Below are positions 21,842 to 35,300 of a DNA stretch of 64,000 nucleotides, in pieces. The notes under the pieces were generated by a model, which saw only the letters and a list, made by a program, of their open reading frames with translations, was not told the DNA's origin and ran no database searches. The stretch is taken from assembly GCA_022414725.1 (NCBI GenBank), contig CM039467.1, positions 18,354,624-18,418,623 of the forward strand, in the 5' to 3' direction. This DNA comes from Microglena sp. YARC (taxonomy: Eukaryota; Chlorophyta; Chlorophyceae; Chlamydomonadales; Chlamydomonadaceae). The stretch's first letter is position 1. Every line of letters begins with the position of its first letter. A program made the position numbers and the translations under genes.

Positions 21842-24236
21842 AGTATTCATGGGTGTGTGTGTTTGTGTGTGTGGGGGGGGAAGGATATGCGACAACCACT
21901 GGTGACATTTAAAACTATAACTATAACTCGGTCACATGACTCCAGCCAGAAATTTTGCTACTCGCCATCTTTGGCAGTAAAACCAATTACCAGGGAAAAT
22001 GTAAACAAAATCAAACAGTCACAAATGAATCAAAAATCATTTCTAAGCACAGCGAAGCATGACGTTCAAAAAAACAAAAAAAATAAAAATCAGTTCAACA
22101 ATCAATCAAAAATCATTGACACTTCAAAGCTTGCCATTTGAAATTTAAACATCTTTTCAAAAGCAATGAAAATTTAAATATCATTTCAAAAGCAATGAAA
22201 CTTTAAAGCTTGCCATTTGAAAATTTAAAAAATAATTTCAAAAAACAATGACACTACAAATCATGCCATTTAAAAACTTAAATATTAATTAAAAAATCAA
22301 TGACACTACAAAGCTTGACATTCGAAAATTTAAATATCATTTTAAAAAGCAATTACACTTCAAAGTTTGACATTTGAAAAGCTAAAAATAATTTCAAAAA
22401 GCATTGACACTATCAAGCTTGCCATTTGAAAATTTAAATATTAATTCAAAAAGCAATGACACTTCAAAGCTTGACATTTGAAAATTTTAATACCATTTCA
22501 AAAAGCAATGACACTTCAAAGTTTGAAATTCGAACATTTATTTATGATTTCAAAAATCAATGACACTTCAGAGCTTGACACCACGCACCTGCAGATGGTT
22601 TCTGGGAATAGGTCAAAGCTGACATACTCCAAGAGGGTAGATCCGTGGTAGTCATCATGTACTGCCGCCCTGGTACCGTTGACAGTTGTGGTTAGGGGAA
22701 GGGTGAGGAAGGGGTGGTTGTGGTTGTGGTTAGGGGAAGGGTGGGCAAGGGCATATAAAGGGTTAAGGGCATACAAATGGTGAAGGGCATATAAATGGCA
22801 ATTCGTGGTAGTCGTCATGTACTGCGGCCCTGGTACCGGTGGCAGTTGTGGTTAGGGGAAGGGTGAGGAAGGGCAAATAATTTGTGAAGGGCATGTGAAT
22901 GGTAAAGGGCATATAAATGGCAATTTGCGGTAGTTGTCATGTACTGCGGCCCTGGTACCGGTGGTAGTTGTGGTTAGGGGAAGGGTGATGAAGGGGTGAT
23001 TGTTGTTGGGAGAAGGGTGAGGAAGGGGTGGTCGTTGTTGGGGGAAGGGTGATGAAGGGGTGGTTGTTGTTGGGGGAAGGGTGAGGAAGGGGTGGTCGTT
23101 GTTGGGGGAAGGGTGAGGAAGGGGTGGTCGTTGTTGGGGGAAGGGTGATGAAGGGGTGGTTGTGGTTAGGGGAAGGGTGAGGAAGGGGTGGTTGTTGTTG
23201 GGGGAAGGGTGAGGAAGGGGTGGTTGTGGTTAGGGGAAGGGTGATGAAGGGGTGGTTGTGGTTAGGGGAAGGGTGAGGAAGGGCATATACATGGCAATCC
23301 GTGGTAGTCGTCATGTACTGAGGCCCTGGTACCGTTGACAGTTGTGGTTAGGGGAAGGGTGAGGAAGGGGTGGTTGTGGTTGTGGTCAGGGGAAGGGCGA
23401 GAAATGGCTCATAAAGGGTCAAGGGGATATAAATGGTAAAGGGCATACACATGGCAATCAGTGCTAGTCATCATGTATTGCGGCCCTGGTACAGGCGACA
23501 GTTGTGGTTAGGAGAAGGGGAAGGGTGAGGAAGGGGTGGTTGTGGATAGAGAAGGGTGAGTAAGCAGTTTATAAGGAAATAGTATAAGATAAACTGAAAA
23601 AGCCACCAACCTTTCATACATCATCTTGAAAACGCCTGAAATAGTATGAAATAACTAGGGGGCGGCAAATAGATCTATATTGCCCAAAAATATAGATCTA
23701 TATAGATCTGTACATAGCAAATAGATATATTGTGTATATCTACAGCATATGCAGTTACATCAGATAGACACTGGAAAATCCAGTCGAAGCGCCTGCAATA
23801 TGATAAGGTGCCCTATGCCATAATTGTAAAACCAGATTTTGATTTTTGTAAGGTGCCCTATGCCGATTTTCAAAAATCCAGCTTCGCCAATATAGATCTA
23901 TATAGATCTATCTCTATATAGATCGATTCCTCTCCCTATAAATAACCTGAAATAGCCCGTCATAGCCACTAACCTTTCAGACATCATCTTGAAAACTTCT
24001 TCCACCTGGTCCTCGTACAAGAAACCACTCTCAAAGCACATCTGCAGATGATGTGTGTTGTTTGTGTTGTTAGTTACAGTCCAGGGGGTAGCCAAATAGG
24101 GACTCGCCCAAACTTGGAATTAGGAGGGGCTAAAAGAAAAAGCACTGATGAGCGGAACCCCAAACAAACTGTTAGACATCATCTTGTAAATGTTTCCACC
24201 TGTTCCTCGTACAAGAAGATCCCCTGGACTGTGACA

Positions 24237-24274
<38 letters not shown>

Positions 24275-24275
24275 G

Positions 24276-24351
<76 letters not shown>

Positions 24352-24390
24352 GGCAGACAGGCAGACATACACACAGACAGACAGACCGAA

Positions 24391-24422
<32 letters not shown>

Positions 24423-27400
24423 AGATAGACAGACAGACACAGACAGACAGACACACACACAGAGGCTGCTCTTACCTTGATGAGCTGTTTTTTGGTCATG
24501 CATTGCCTGTCGTTGTATATATGCAGTCCACCAAGAGAGCTGTAGAACTTGTATATATCCAAGAACTCATTTTCCAAGTCCTGCGGGAGGGGCCAGATTG
24601 TCGTCAATATCATTTTCTTACTTCATTATAAATTTATTTATTTTAAAAAGTCAAGGTGGCAGGTGGTGGTGGATGTGGCAAGTGGTAGGGGAGGTGATAG
24701 GTATGTATCTAAGAACTCATTTTCCAAGTCCTGCGGGAGGGACCAGATTGTCGTCAATATCATGTCACGTTAGCACTATGCAAGTCTTTAAACTGCCTAA
24801 TCCACTTTGTATGCTCCCCGGTTTCTATGGGTTTTACACGGGGGACTTGGAATTGGCAGATGGCGAGCAGCCCAAAGTTGGCTGAAAAACAAATATCATT
24901 GAGACTGATTGAGGTGGCTGAAAAGTATCTGTTGGGATGATGATTCCATTAGTTTTTCAGTTCGTAAGTGCCTTTCCGTTTTAGCCCCTCTTGTCACGGT
25001 TGGGCAAGTCCCCTTCCTATTTGGCCTACCCCTGAACTGCAACAACAACATTAACGACAGGCCACACACCTTCAACCTACTCAGCACTGCTGCCTGTGGC
25101 TGTGTTTAGGGTTTAGGCCACGCACCTTCAACCTTCTCAGCACTGCTGCCTGTGGCTGTGTTTAGGGTTTAGGGTTTAGGCCACACACCTTCAACCTACT
25201 CAGCACTGCTGCCTGTGGCTGTGTTTAGGGTTTAGGGTTTAGGCCACACACCTTCAACCTACTCAGCACTGCTGCCTGTGGCTGTGTTTAGGGTTCAGGG
25301 TTTAGGCCACGCACCTTAAACCTACTCAGCACTGCTGTCTGTGGCTGGTTTTAGGGTTCAAGATTTCGGGTTTAGGCCACACACCTTCAACCTACTCAGC
25401 ACTGCTGTCTGTGGCTGGGTTTTGGGTTTTGGGTTTAGGCCACGCACCTTCAACATACTCAGCACTGCTGCCTGAGTCTGGAGCATGTGATCTGTCATGT
25501 CACCCCAGGCAATGAAGAGGTCTTGCAGAACCACAGTTTCATAGTTCGGACGCCACTGCTCCCTTCGCTTACCAGACGCTGGCGCGCCAGGCCCCCCACG
25601 GTGGGTCAACATCTGAGAGGAACTCATCACGGTAGCCCCGCCCCCAGGCGAACTCTTAGCCCCAGCAGTACCACCATCCATCGCGATGGGCATGCCACCC
25701 ATCGCGTCAGGCTCGGGCCCGAAGCGACGAAGACGCCGCATTTCCGTCAACTGCGCTGCGACAAAGTCCTTGTTGGAGCCTAGTGGGTCCTTGGTCGAGG
25801 GGGAGGGAAGAGCTCCTTCCGTGGGACTTGGGACGGGGAATGGGAGAGAAAGCTTGTTGGCTTCGAAAGGAGTGAGAGGCAAAGGTGCGCTGTTTTCTAC
25901 TTGAAGGGCGGTAATTGAGCTTTCACTGCAGGAGAGACAAGGAATGGCATGGCATGAGAGACAAAGCAAGGCATGGCAAGGCATGGGATGAGAGACAAGG
26001 CATGGCAAGGCATGGCACGAGAGGCATGGCATAGCATGGCATGAGAGACAAGACAAGGCATGGGATGAGAGACAAGGCATGGCAAGGCATGGCACGAGAG
26101 GCATGGCATGGCATGGCATGAGAGACAAGGCATGGCACTGATCACCAGAGGAGGCATTAGCATAGTCAGATGATTATACATCATACATCATGCATCATGC
26201 ATCATCCATGTATGATGTATGGCATGAAACCTGTGGGCAGCATCAATGATCAGACGAGGCATTAGCATAGTCAGATGATTAGGTATACAGCACAAATTGT
26301 AAACCAGAATCGCATTCAAACTTTCAGTTTCAATTATCATGCTATACTTAAAAACTTAACACACCTGCTAACCCAGAATCAGATTCAAACTTGTAATTAG
26401 AATGCACGGTTGGGCAAGTTCCTTTCGCTTATTTGGCCTACCCCTGGGCTTTTACATGCATACACAATTATAATGCTATGCCAAGCACACCTTCTGAGCT
26501 CCATTCCAGCTTGTCGTGTTATTGAAACCTGCTGTGGCAGCCATTGCTAGAGCTAAGCTAAGCACACCTCCTGAACCAACATCACATTCAAACTTGTAAC
26601 TATAATGCTTTGATAAGCACACCTTCTGAGCTCCATTCCAGCTTGTCGTGTTATTGAAACCTGCTGTGGCTGTCCTTGCTAAAGCTAAGCTAAGCACACC
26701 TCCTGAACCAACATCACATTCAAACTTGTAACTATAATGCTTTGATAAGCACACATTCTGAGCTCCATTCCAGCTTGTCGTGTTATTGAAACCTGCTGTG
26801 GCAGCCATTGCTAGAGCTAAGCTAAGCACACCTTCTACACCAGAATCACCTTCTGAGCCAGAATCAGATTCAAAATGTAATTGTAATTTCCATGCTATGC
26901 TGACTACACCTTTTACACCTAAGCACACCTTTTACACCAGAATCACCTTCTGAGCTCAATTCCAGCTTGTCGTGCTCTTGACACCTGCTGCATCTGCCCT
27001 TGCCAAAGATAAGCTAAGCACAACTACTATAACCTAATCAGATTCAACATTATTTTTCATTTTCATGCCATACCAACCACACCTTCTGAGCTCCATTCCA
27101 GCTTGTCGCGTTCTTGACACCTGCTGCGTCTGCCCCTGATGGGGGGCGCGTGGTGTAGCAGCTGAGCCATTTGTCAAGAACGGAGAAACTTCCATGACTT
27201 CTACATCACAGCCTGCCAGGTCATCATCTAAAGCAGTGCCACCCTGGACCTGGCGGCTGGCTGTTATGCCCGCTGGGTCTGTTGCATTTGAACTCTTTGG
27301 ATTCAGCTGGGGTGAGCCAGGTCCAGGACCCTGGGCCGCTTGTACAGGCTTGTTCTTTCCTCGCCGCAGTTGGCTTTGCAGCTGTGGTGGTGGTGATTTT

Positions 27401-29347
27401 GGTGGTGGTGATTTCGGTGGTCGTGATTTTGGTGGTTGTGGTCATGGTGGTGGTGATTTTGGTGGTTGTGGGCATGGTGGTGGTGATTATGGTGGTGGTG
27501 ATTTTGGTGGTTGTGGTCATGGTGGTGGTGAATTTGGTGGTGGTGATTATGGTGGTTGTGGTCATGGTGGTGGTGATTTTGGTGGTTGTGGTCATGGTGG
27601 TGGTGAATTTGGTGGTGGTGATTATGGTGGTTGTGGGCATGGTGGTTGTGATTATGGTGGTGTTGATTTTGGTGGTTGTGGTCATGGTGGTGGTCATGGT
27701 GATGGTGGTGGTCATGGTGATGGTGGTGGCTGTCATGCCAGCTGGGTCTTCTGCATTTGAACTCTTTGGATTCAGCTGGGGGGGAGCCAGATCCAGGACC
27801 CTGGGCCGCTTGTACAGGCTTGTTCTTTCCTCGTCGCAGTTGGCTTTGCAGCTGTGCTGGTGCTCATGGTGGTGGTGGTGGTCATGGTAGTGGTGATTTT
27901 GGTGGTGGTCATGGTGGTGGTGGTGGTCATGGTAGTGGTGATTTTGGTGGTGGTGATGTTATTGGTGGTGGTAGTGTTGGTGGTGGTGATATTGGTGATG
28001 GTGATTTTGGTGGTGGAGATTATGGTAGTGGTGATTTTGGTGTTTGTGGTCATGGTGGTGGTGATTTTGGTTGTGGTGATTATGGTTATGGTGGTGACAG
28101 TGGTGGTGATTTTGGCAGTTGTGGTCATGGTGGTGGTGATTTTAATGGTGGTGATTTTGGTGATGGTGGTCATAGTGGTGGTGATTTTGGTGGCTGTGGT
28201 CATGGTGGTGGCGATTATGGTGATGGTGGTCATGGTGATGGTGATTTTGGTGGATATGGTCATGGTGGTGGTGATTATGGCGATGGTGATTTTCGTGGTG
28301 GTGATTATAGGCATGGAGGTAGGGTCAAGGAAAGTCAAGAAGGAGAGGAGACAGCGAGGGGGAACACGGAGGGAGGGAGGAGTGAAGAGGGGGGGGGGAG
28401 GGATGGGCAGTAGGGGGGGGGGGGGGGACTAACAGCCACACAGGCTACCCTACTAGTAAATAAAAAAAGTAATGTAATACATACATACATGGCCTCATGT
28501 TCAGTGTCCCTATATGTGGGCTCATTTGTCGATAATCATACAGCCGAGATTGTAATGCATCTAAGACCTCTCAGGTCCTGTGTCCGAGACTGTAATGCAT
28601 GTAAGACCTCTCAGGTCCAGTGTCCGAGACTGTAATGCATGTCAGACCTCTCAGATCCAGTGTCCGAGACTGTAATGCATGTAAGACCTCTCAGGTCCAG
28701 TGTCCGAGACTGTAATGCATCTAAGACCTCTCAGGTCCAGTGTCCCTACCTGTGTGACCATTTGTCGATAATCATACAGCCGAGACTGTAATGCATCTAA
28801 GACCTCTCAGGTCCAGTGTCCCTACCTGTGTGACCATTTGTCGATAATCATACAGCCGAGACTGTAATGCATCTAAGACCTCTCAGGTCCAGTGTCCCTA
28901 CCTGTGTGACCATTTGTCGATAATCATACAGCCGAGACTGTAATGCATCTAAGACCTCTCAGGTCCAGTGTCCCTACCTGTGTAACCATTTGTCGATAAT
29001 CATACAACTGAGATCGTACAGCATCTATGACCTCGGATTCTTTCTCCACACGTCTTTGCATCGTATTCACAAGCTCTCCCTTCCGCTCATTGTCTATTTT
29101 CAACTTTGAGATCATGTCCTCCAGGGCCAGCTCTTTAATCTGTGCATGGTGACGGGGGGTGCATGGTGGTGGTGGTGGCGGTGGGCACATAGCGGGGGGG
29201 ATGCATGGTGAGGGAGGGGCATCGAGAGGGGATGGCAGTTGGGGGGGAGGTGGTCATTGTCTACTCCAAATTTGAGATCATGTCCTCCAGGGCCAGTTCT
29301 TTAATCTGCACATGGCGGCGGGGTTGCATGGTGAAGGAGGGCAAGGG

Positions 29348-29387
<40 letters not shown>

Positions 29388-32300
29388 TCGGAAGGGGGGG
29401 GGGCAATGTCTACTCTTATCTTTGAGATCATCTCCCCAAGGCCAGTTCTTTGATCTACGAATAGCGAGATTCAGTGTTTTTCATTTCAGATTTCTGTAGG
29501 CCAGGTTGAGTAGCTACTGGGGCTACCCAAGCCCGCTTCCAGGATTGTTGCGTAGCCATCTCATGGCGGAGCCCGGGAAGGTTGTGGGGCAGCGCCAAAA
29601 CCATGTGTTGCATGCAACGACGGAATGGCGACGCATTGGCGATTCGCCATCGAAAATAACTGTGCAGTATGTGTGGTGAAAAAAACTGATCCTCTTCTTT
29701 GCTATACAGCGGTGGCGCAACGTTGGAAAAATACTGTGCACTATGTGTGGTGACTAGCAATCATACCAACACACCAAGTGTGGTGACTAGGGAGCATACC
29801 AACGCACCTGAGAGTTCTTCACTGAGTGTGACAAGGTAGCTCGATCTGAGGCGAGGGAAGCCCGCAAAATTTGAACCTCTTCATGCAGGCCACCCGAGTC
29901 CTGCTGCAGTCTTTCCCGTTCCGTGTACAGACGTCCATACTGCAAAGAGCAAAACAATCAGTACTGAATTGCTTGTGAAGTAGTTTCTGATCATGGCTGG
30001 TGGATTACCTGGCCCTCACTGGTGTTTTCCTTTTGGGCTACGCGCAGCAGCTTCAAGGCAGCTCCCTGAGCCAGCCGCTGGTTACAGCTATAAGAATTCA
30101 GGGGCGCCGGTGAGGTGGCGATGTCAGCTGTCAGATGCACTAGCTTGCACTAGGTTTGATTGAGTAGCCAGGCAAGGGAGCTGTCTAGAAGCTGCTACGT
30201 GGAAAAGCACTGACAGGCACTGGCCATAAAATTAAAATTGAAAGGAAAAATGAAAAGAGAAGTATTGGGCGACCACAAACCTTGGAAAACCACTCTTTGC
30301 CCCCACCAAGCCCCCAACCCACCCACCCACCTCCCCATGCCCACCAACACCCCACCCCACCAACAGCGCATCACCACCTCGGTAGAGCCCTCCTTCTTTG
30401 ATCCGCTTACAACAACGAGCTCCTCTTCACCCCCAACCCAAGCAACCCACCCAAAGCACCCCACCCACCCTCCACCTCCCACCTCCCCAAGCCCCCCGAC
30501 TCACACCCACCCCCATCAACAGCACCATCACCTACCTCGGTAGAGCCCTCCTTCTTTGAGCCGCTTACAACAACGAGCTCCTCTTCTAACTGATCCACCT
30601 GTAAGTGTCACATCATACACAGTCAGTGAAGCAGTTTTTGAGCCAGGATTTGGTGACAGGGTGAGTTGTGCAAAGGAAGGAAAGTCAGCTGGGCAGGGAA
30701 GTCTACACAGCATACATACATTCAACCCATATAACAACTTTTTATTGTTTGGCTTATCATCGACAGCAACTGATACAATTTCCGAAATCCGTCATCATGA
30801 CAATTTGGCAGCATGGTTCTCAAAGAAAAGTTGTCATTGAGGGGGCTCCATTTGAAAGGCAGTCCTTTACATGTTGCAGATTCAATATTACTAGACGTGA
30901 AGGGTTTTTTGTTGGTGTGCAAAGCATCACAAATTGAGCGACTTGGTACGCCCCCAGTGCGACGCACTGCCTCCCAAGCCCTTTAAGCACAAAGCGCGTA
31001 GCCCAGGGGGTTCAAGGGGGCATTTCTGACTAGTTAGCCAGTCCAACTTCCAACTTGATAAAACCTTTAAAGCGTCAAATCATAAAGAGAAGTAGCATTG
31101 GGAACTTATTTTCAGCGACAAGCAGCAGCTTCTAGGCAGCTCCCTGAGCCAGCCACTTGGCCAAGCCCCAAGATGGCAACAACATAGGAAAGCTGGTTGT
31201 GTCAGCTTCAAGGTGCATTAGGGACATCAATAGAGAGAGGAACTATTGCCTCACCATAGTTAAGCAGCATAACGCCTACCCCCACACCACACCCACACCC
31301 CACACAGACCCACCCCACACAGACCCACCCACTACCCCACACCCACACCCACACCCACACCCACACCCACAGCCCACCCCAACCCACTGAGGGTGATGGC
31401 CATTAAACACACGACATCAACAGAGATAATGTTTATTGTCCTACCATGGACATCAATAGAGATAGTAACTATTGCTCCACAAAGGTTAAGCAGCACGCAC
31501 CTGGTTCGCTAACCTCTGCTGTGTTTCCCGCGTGTTTTTCAACATGTGTCCTATGGCAGTGTCTGCCCGAATGGCTATGTCAGTTTGCTTCTGCAAGGCC
31601 TCTTTCACACGCTCAAGTTCCAAGGCCATGGCCCCCACAACGCATTCGGATGCCGGTAGTTCCTGAAGTGAAGGGTTTAGGGTTCAGAATTTTAGGAATG
31701 CCGGTAGTTCCTGAAGTGAAGGGTTTAGGGTTTAGGGTTTAGGGATGCCGGTAGTTCCTGAAGTGAAGGGTTTAGGGTTTAGGGTTTAGGGATGCCGGTA
31801 GTTCCTGAGTTGAAGAGGAGTAGGAGTAGGAGTAGGAGTAAGAGGAGTGGGAGTAGGAGTAGGAGGAGTGGGAGTAGGAGTAGGAGTAGGAGTTGGTGTA
31901 GGAGTAGGAGTAGAAGTAGGAGTAGGAGTAGGAGTAGGAGTGGGAGTGGGAGTGGGAGTAGGAGTAGGGGGGGCATGTATGTATTTTTACAGTTAGGTAG
32001 CCAGATAGGCTTAAAGAGGGTGGGGAGGGAGGGGGGGGGGGCACGTATGATTTTTTCAGTCCAGGGGTAACCAAAATGCAGAGAATTGAATATTCCGTTT
32101 TGTGTCACATTTATTCTTTTTTCAAAGTATTTTATTAGGAGGTATAAGCTTCATGTCAGGATTCATTGAAACATTTCCTTTTTTTTGATTTGCGACGCGT
32201 AAATAAATAAATACATACATAAATGATTATTTATTATTTATTCATTTGTGTGACTAACCTGGGGTGCCAGAGTGTAACGAGCTTGAGCCGGAGGCGAGGC

Positions 32301-35300
32301 GGTCGGATTTTCCAGCTCCATGTTGAAGGTGGAGGTGCATTGAGTTGCGCACCATGTATCCACTGCTGTTCAGCTCATGCCTCTTAATCAGGCCCACTAC
32401 CATGTGTATTGATTATTTACATTTTATGTTGTAACCTGGGGTGCCCAGAGTGTAAACGAGCTTGAGGCCGGAGGCGAGGCGGTCGGATTTTCTCCAGGCT
32501 CCATGTTGAAAGGTGACTTGAGTTGGCACCATGTAACTGGCTGTTCAGCTCATGCCTCTTAACAGGCTGATTTATTTACATTTTTATGTTGTAACCTGGG
32601 TGAGAGGTAGCGAGAGGCGGTCGGATTTCCTCCCAGCTCATGTTGGCGATTGCGGATGTTTCACTTAATCTACATGTTTGATTTATTTTCTTTTTTATGT
32701 TGACTAACCTGGGTGCCCAGAGTGTAACGAGTTGAAAGGCGGTGGACATGTTTGGACATCGAGTTGCGCACCATGCACTGCTGTTCAGCTCATGCCTTTA
32801 ATCAGCCCACTACCATGTGTATTGATTTATTACTTTTTATGTTGACTTGGGGTGCAGAGTGTAAACGAGCTTGAGGCCGGAGGGAGGCGGTCGGATTTCC
32901 TGCTCATGTTGAAAGGTGGACATGAGTTGCGCACCATGTATCCATTCAGCCTAATGCCTCTTAATCAGGCCACTACCATGTGTATTGATTTATTTACATT
33001 TTATGTTGTTAACCTGGGTCCCAGAGTGTAACGATTGAGGCCGGAGGCGAGGCGGTCGGATTTCCTCCAGCTCCATGTTTGACATGAGTTGCACCTATCC
33101 AACTTGCTGTTTTCATCTCTTAATCAGGCCCACTACAATGTGTATGATTTATTTACATTTTTATGTTGACTAACCTGGGGTGCCCAGAGTGTAAACGAGC
33201 TTGAGGAGGCGAGGCGTCGATTTCCTCCAGCTCCATGTTGAAAGGTGGACATTGAGTTGCGCACCATGTATCCACTGCTGTTCAGCCTCATGCCTCTTAA
33301 TCAGGCCCACTACCATGTGTATTGATTTATTTACATTTTTATGTTGACTAACCTGGGGTGCCCAGAGTGTAAACGAGCTTTAGGCCGGAGGCGAGGCGGT
33401 CGGATTTCCTCCAGCTCCATGTTTGAAAGGTGGACATTGAGTTGCGCACCATGTATCCACTGCTGTTCAGCCTCATGCCTCTTAATCAGGCCCACTACCA
33501 TGTGTATTGATTTATTTACATTTTTATGTTGACTAACCTGGGGTGCCCAGAGTGTAAACGAGCTTGAGGCCGGAGGCGAGGCGGTCGGATTTCCTCCAGC
33601 TCCATGTTGAAAGGTGGACATTGAGTTGCGCACCATGTAATCCAACTGCTGTTCCAGCCTCATGCCTCTAATCAGGCCCACTTACCATGTGTACTTGATT
33701 TTATTTACATTTTTATGTTGACTAACCTGGGGTGCCCAGAGTGTAAACGAGCTTGAGGCCGGAGGCGAGGCGGTCGGATTTCCTCCAGCTCCATGTTTGA
33801 AAGTGGACATTGAGTTGCGCACCATGTATCCACTGCTGTTCAGCCTCATGCCTCTTAATCAGGCCCACTACCATGTGTATTGATTTATTTACATTTTTAT
33901 GTTGACTAACCTGGGGTGCCCAGAGTGTAAACGAGCTTGAGGCCGGAGGCGAGGCGGTCGGATTTCCTCCAGCTCCATGTTGAAAGGTGGACATTGAGTT
34001 TTGCGCAAACCATGTATATTTCCACTGCTGTTTCAGGCTCATTGCCTCTTAATCAGGCCCACTACCATGTGTATTGGATTTATTTACATTTTTAGTTGTT
34101 GACTAACCTGGGTGCCCAGAGTTGTAAAACGAGTGTCGATGCGGTCGGATTCTCCCGCTCCAGCTCCATGTTGAAAAGGTGGAACATTGTTCAGCCTCTG
34201 ACTCTTAATCAGGCCCACTACCATGTGTATTGATTTATTTACATTTTTATGTTGACTAACCTGGGGTGCCCAGAGTGTAAACGAGCTTGAGGGCCGGAGG
34301 CGAGGCGGTCGGATTTCCTCCAGCTCCATGTTGAAGGTGGACATTGAGTTGCGCACCATGTATCCACTGCTGTTCAGCCTCATGCCTCTTAATCAGGCCC
34401 ACTACCATGTGTATTGATTTATTTACATTTTTATGTTGACTAACCTGGGGTGCCCAGAGTGTAAACGAGCTTGAGGCGGAGCGAGGCGCGGATTTCCTCA
34501 TCTTCCTCCATGTGAAAGGTGGACATGTCTGAGTTGCGCACACAGTATCCACTGCTGTTCCCCTCATGTCTCTTAATTCAGGCACTACCCATGTGTATTG
34601 ATTTATTTAGCATTTTTATAAGTGTGATAACCTGGGGTGCCGCAGAGTGGGTGCTTGAGCGCCAGGACGAGGCGGTCGGATTTCCTCCAGCTCCATTTTG
34701 AAAGGGTGGACATCTGAGTTGCGCACCATGTTCCATGCCTGTTCAGCGCTCATGCCTCTTAATTACCGATGTGTATTGATTTAATTTACATTTTTAATGT
34801 TGCTACCTGGGGTGCCAGAGTGGTAAACCAGCTTTGAGCCGGAGGCGAGGCGGTCGGATTTTCCTCCAGCTCCATGTTGAAAGGTGGACCATTGAGTTGC
34901 GCACACCATGTATCCACTGCTGTTCGCCTCAGCCTCTTAATCAGGCCCACTTACATGTGTATTGATTTATTTACATTTTTATGTGACTAACCCTGGGGTG
35001 CCCAGAGTGTAAACGAGCTTGAGGCCGGAGGCGAGGCGGTTCGGATTTCCTGCAGCTCCATGTTGAAGAGGTGGACATTGAGTTGCGCACATGTATCCAC
35101 TGCTGTTCAGCCTCATGCTCTTAATCAGGCCCACTACCATGTGTATTGATTTATTTACATTTTTATTTGACTAACCGGGGCCCACCTGGGGTGTGGCCCA
35201 GAGTGTAAAAACGAGCTTGAGGCCGGAGGCGACGGTCGGCTTCCTCCAGCTCCATGTTGAAGGTGGACATTGAGTTGCGCACCATGTATCACTGCTAGTT

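Noticed and set aside
24120..24613. ORFs of repeated CLSVCLSV or RQTDRQTD
   Set aside because: Translations of an (ACAG)n microsatellite.
27224..28432. Long Gly-rich, Val-rich and Thr-rich ORFs
   Set aside because: They are frames of a GGTGGTGAT minisatellite lying inside an intron of the 14-exon gene on the opposite strand.
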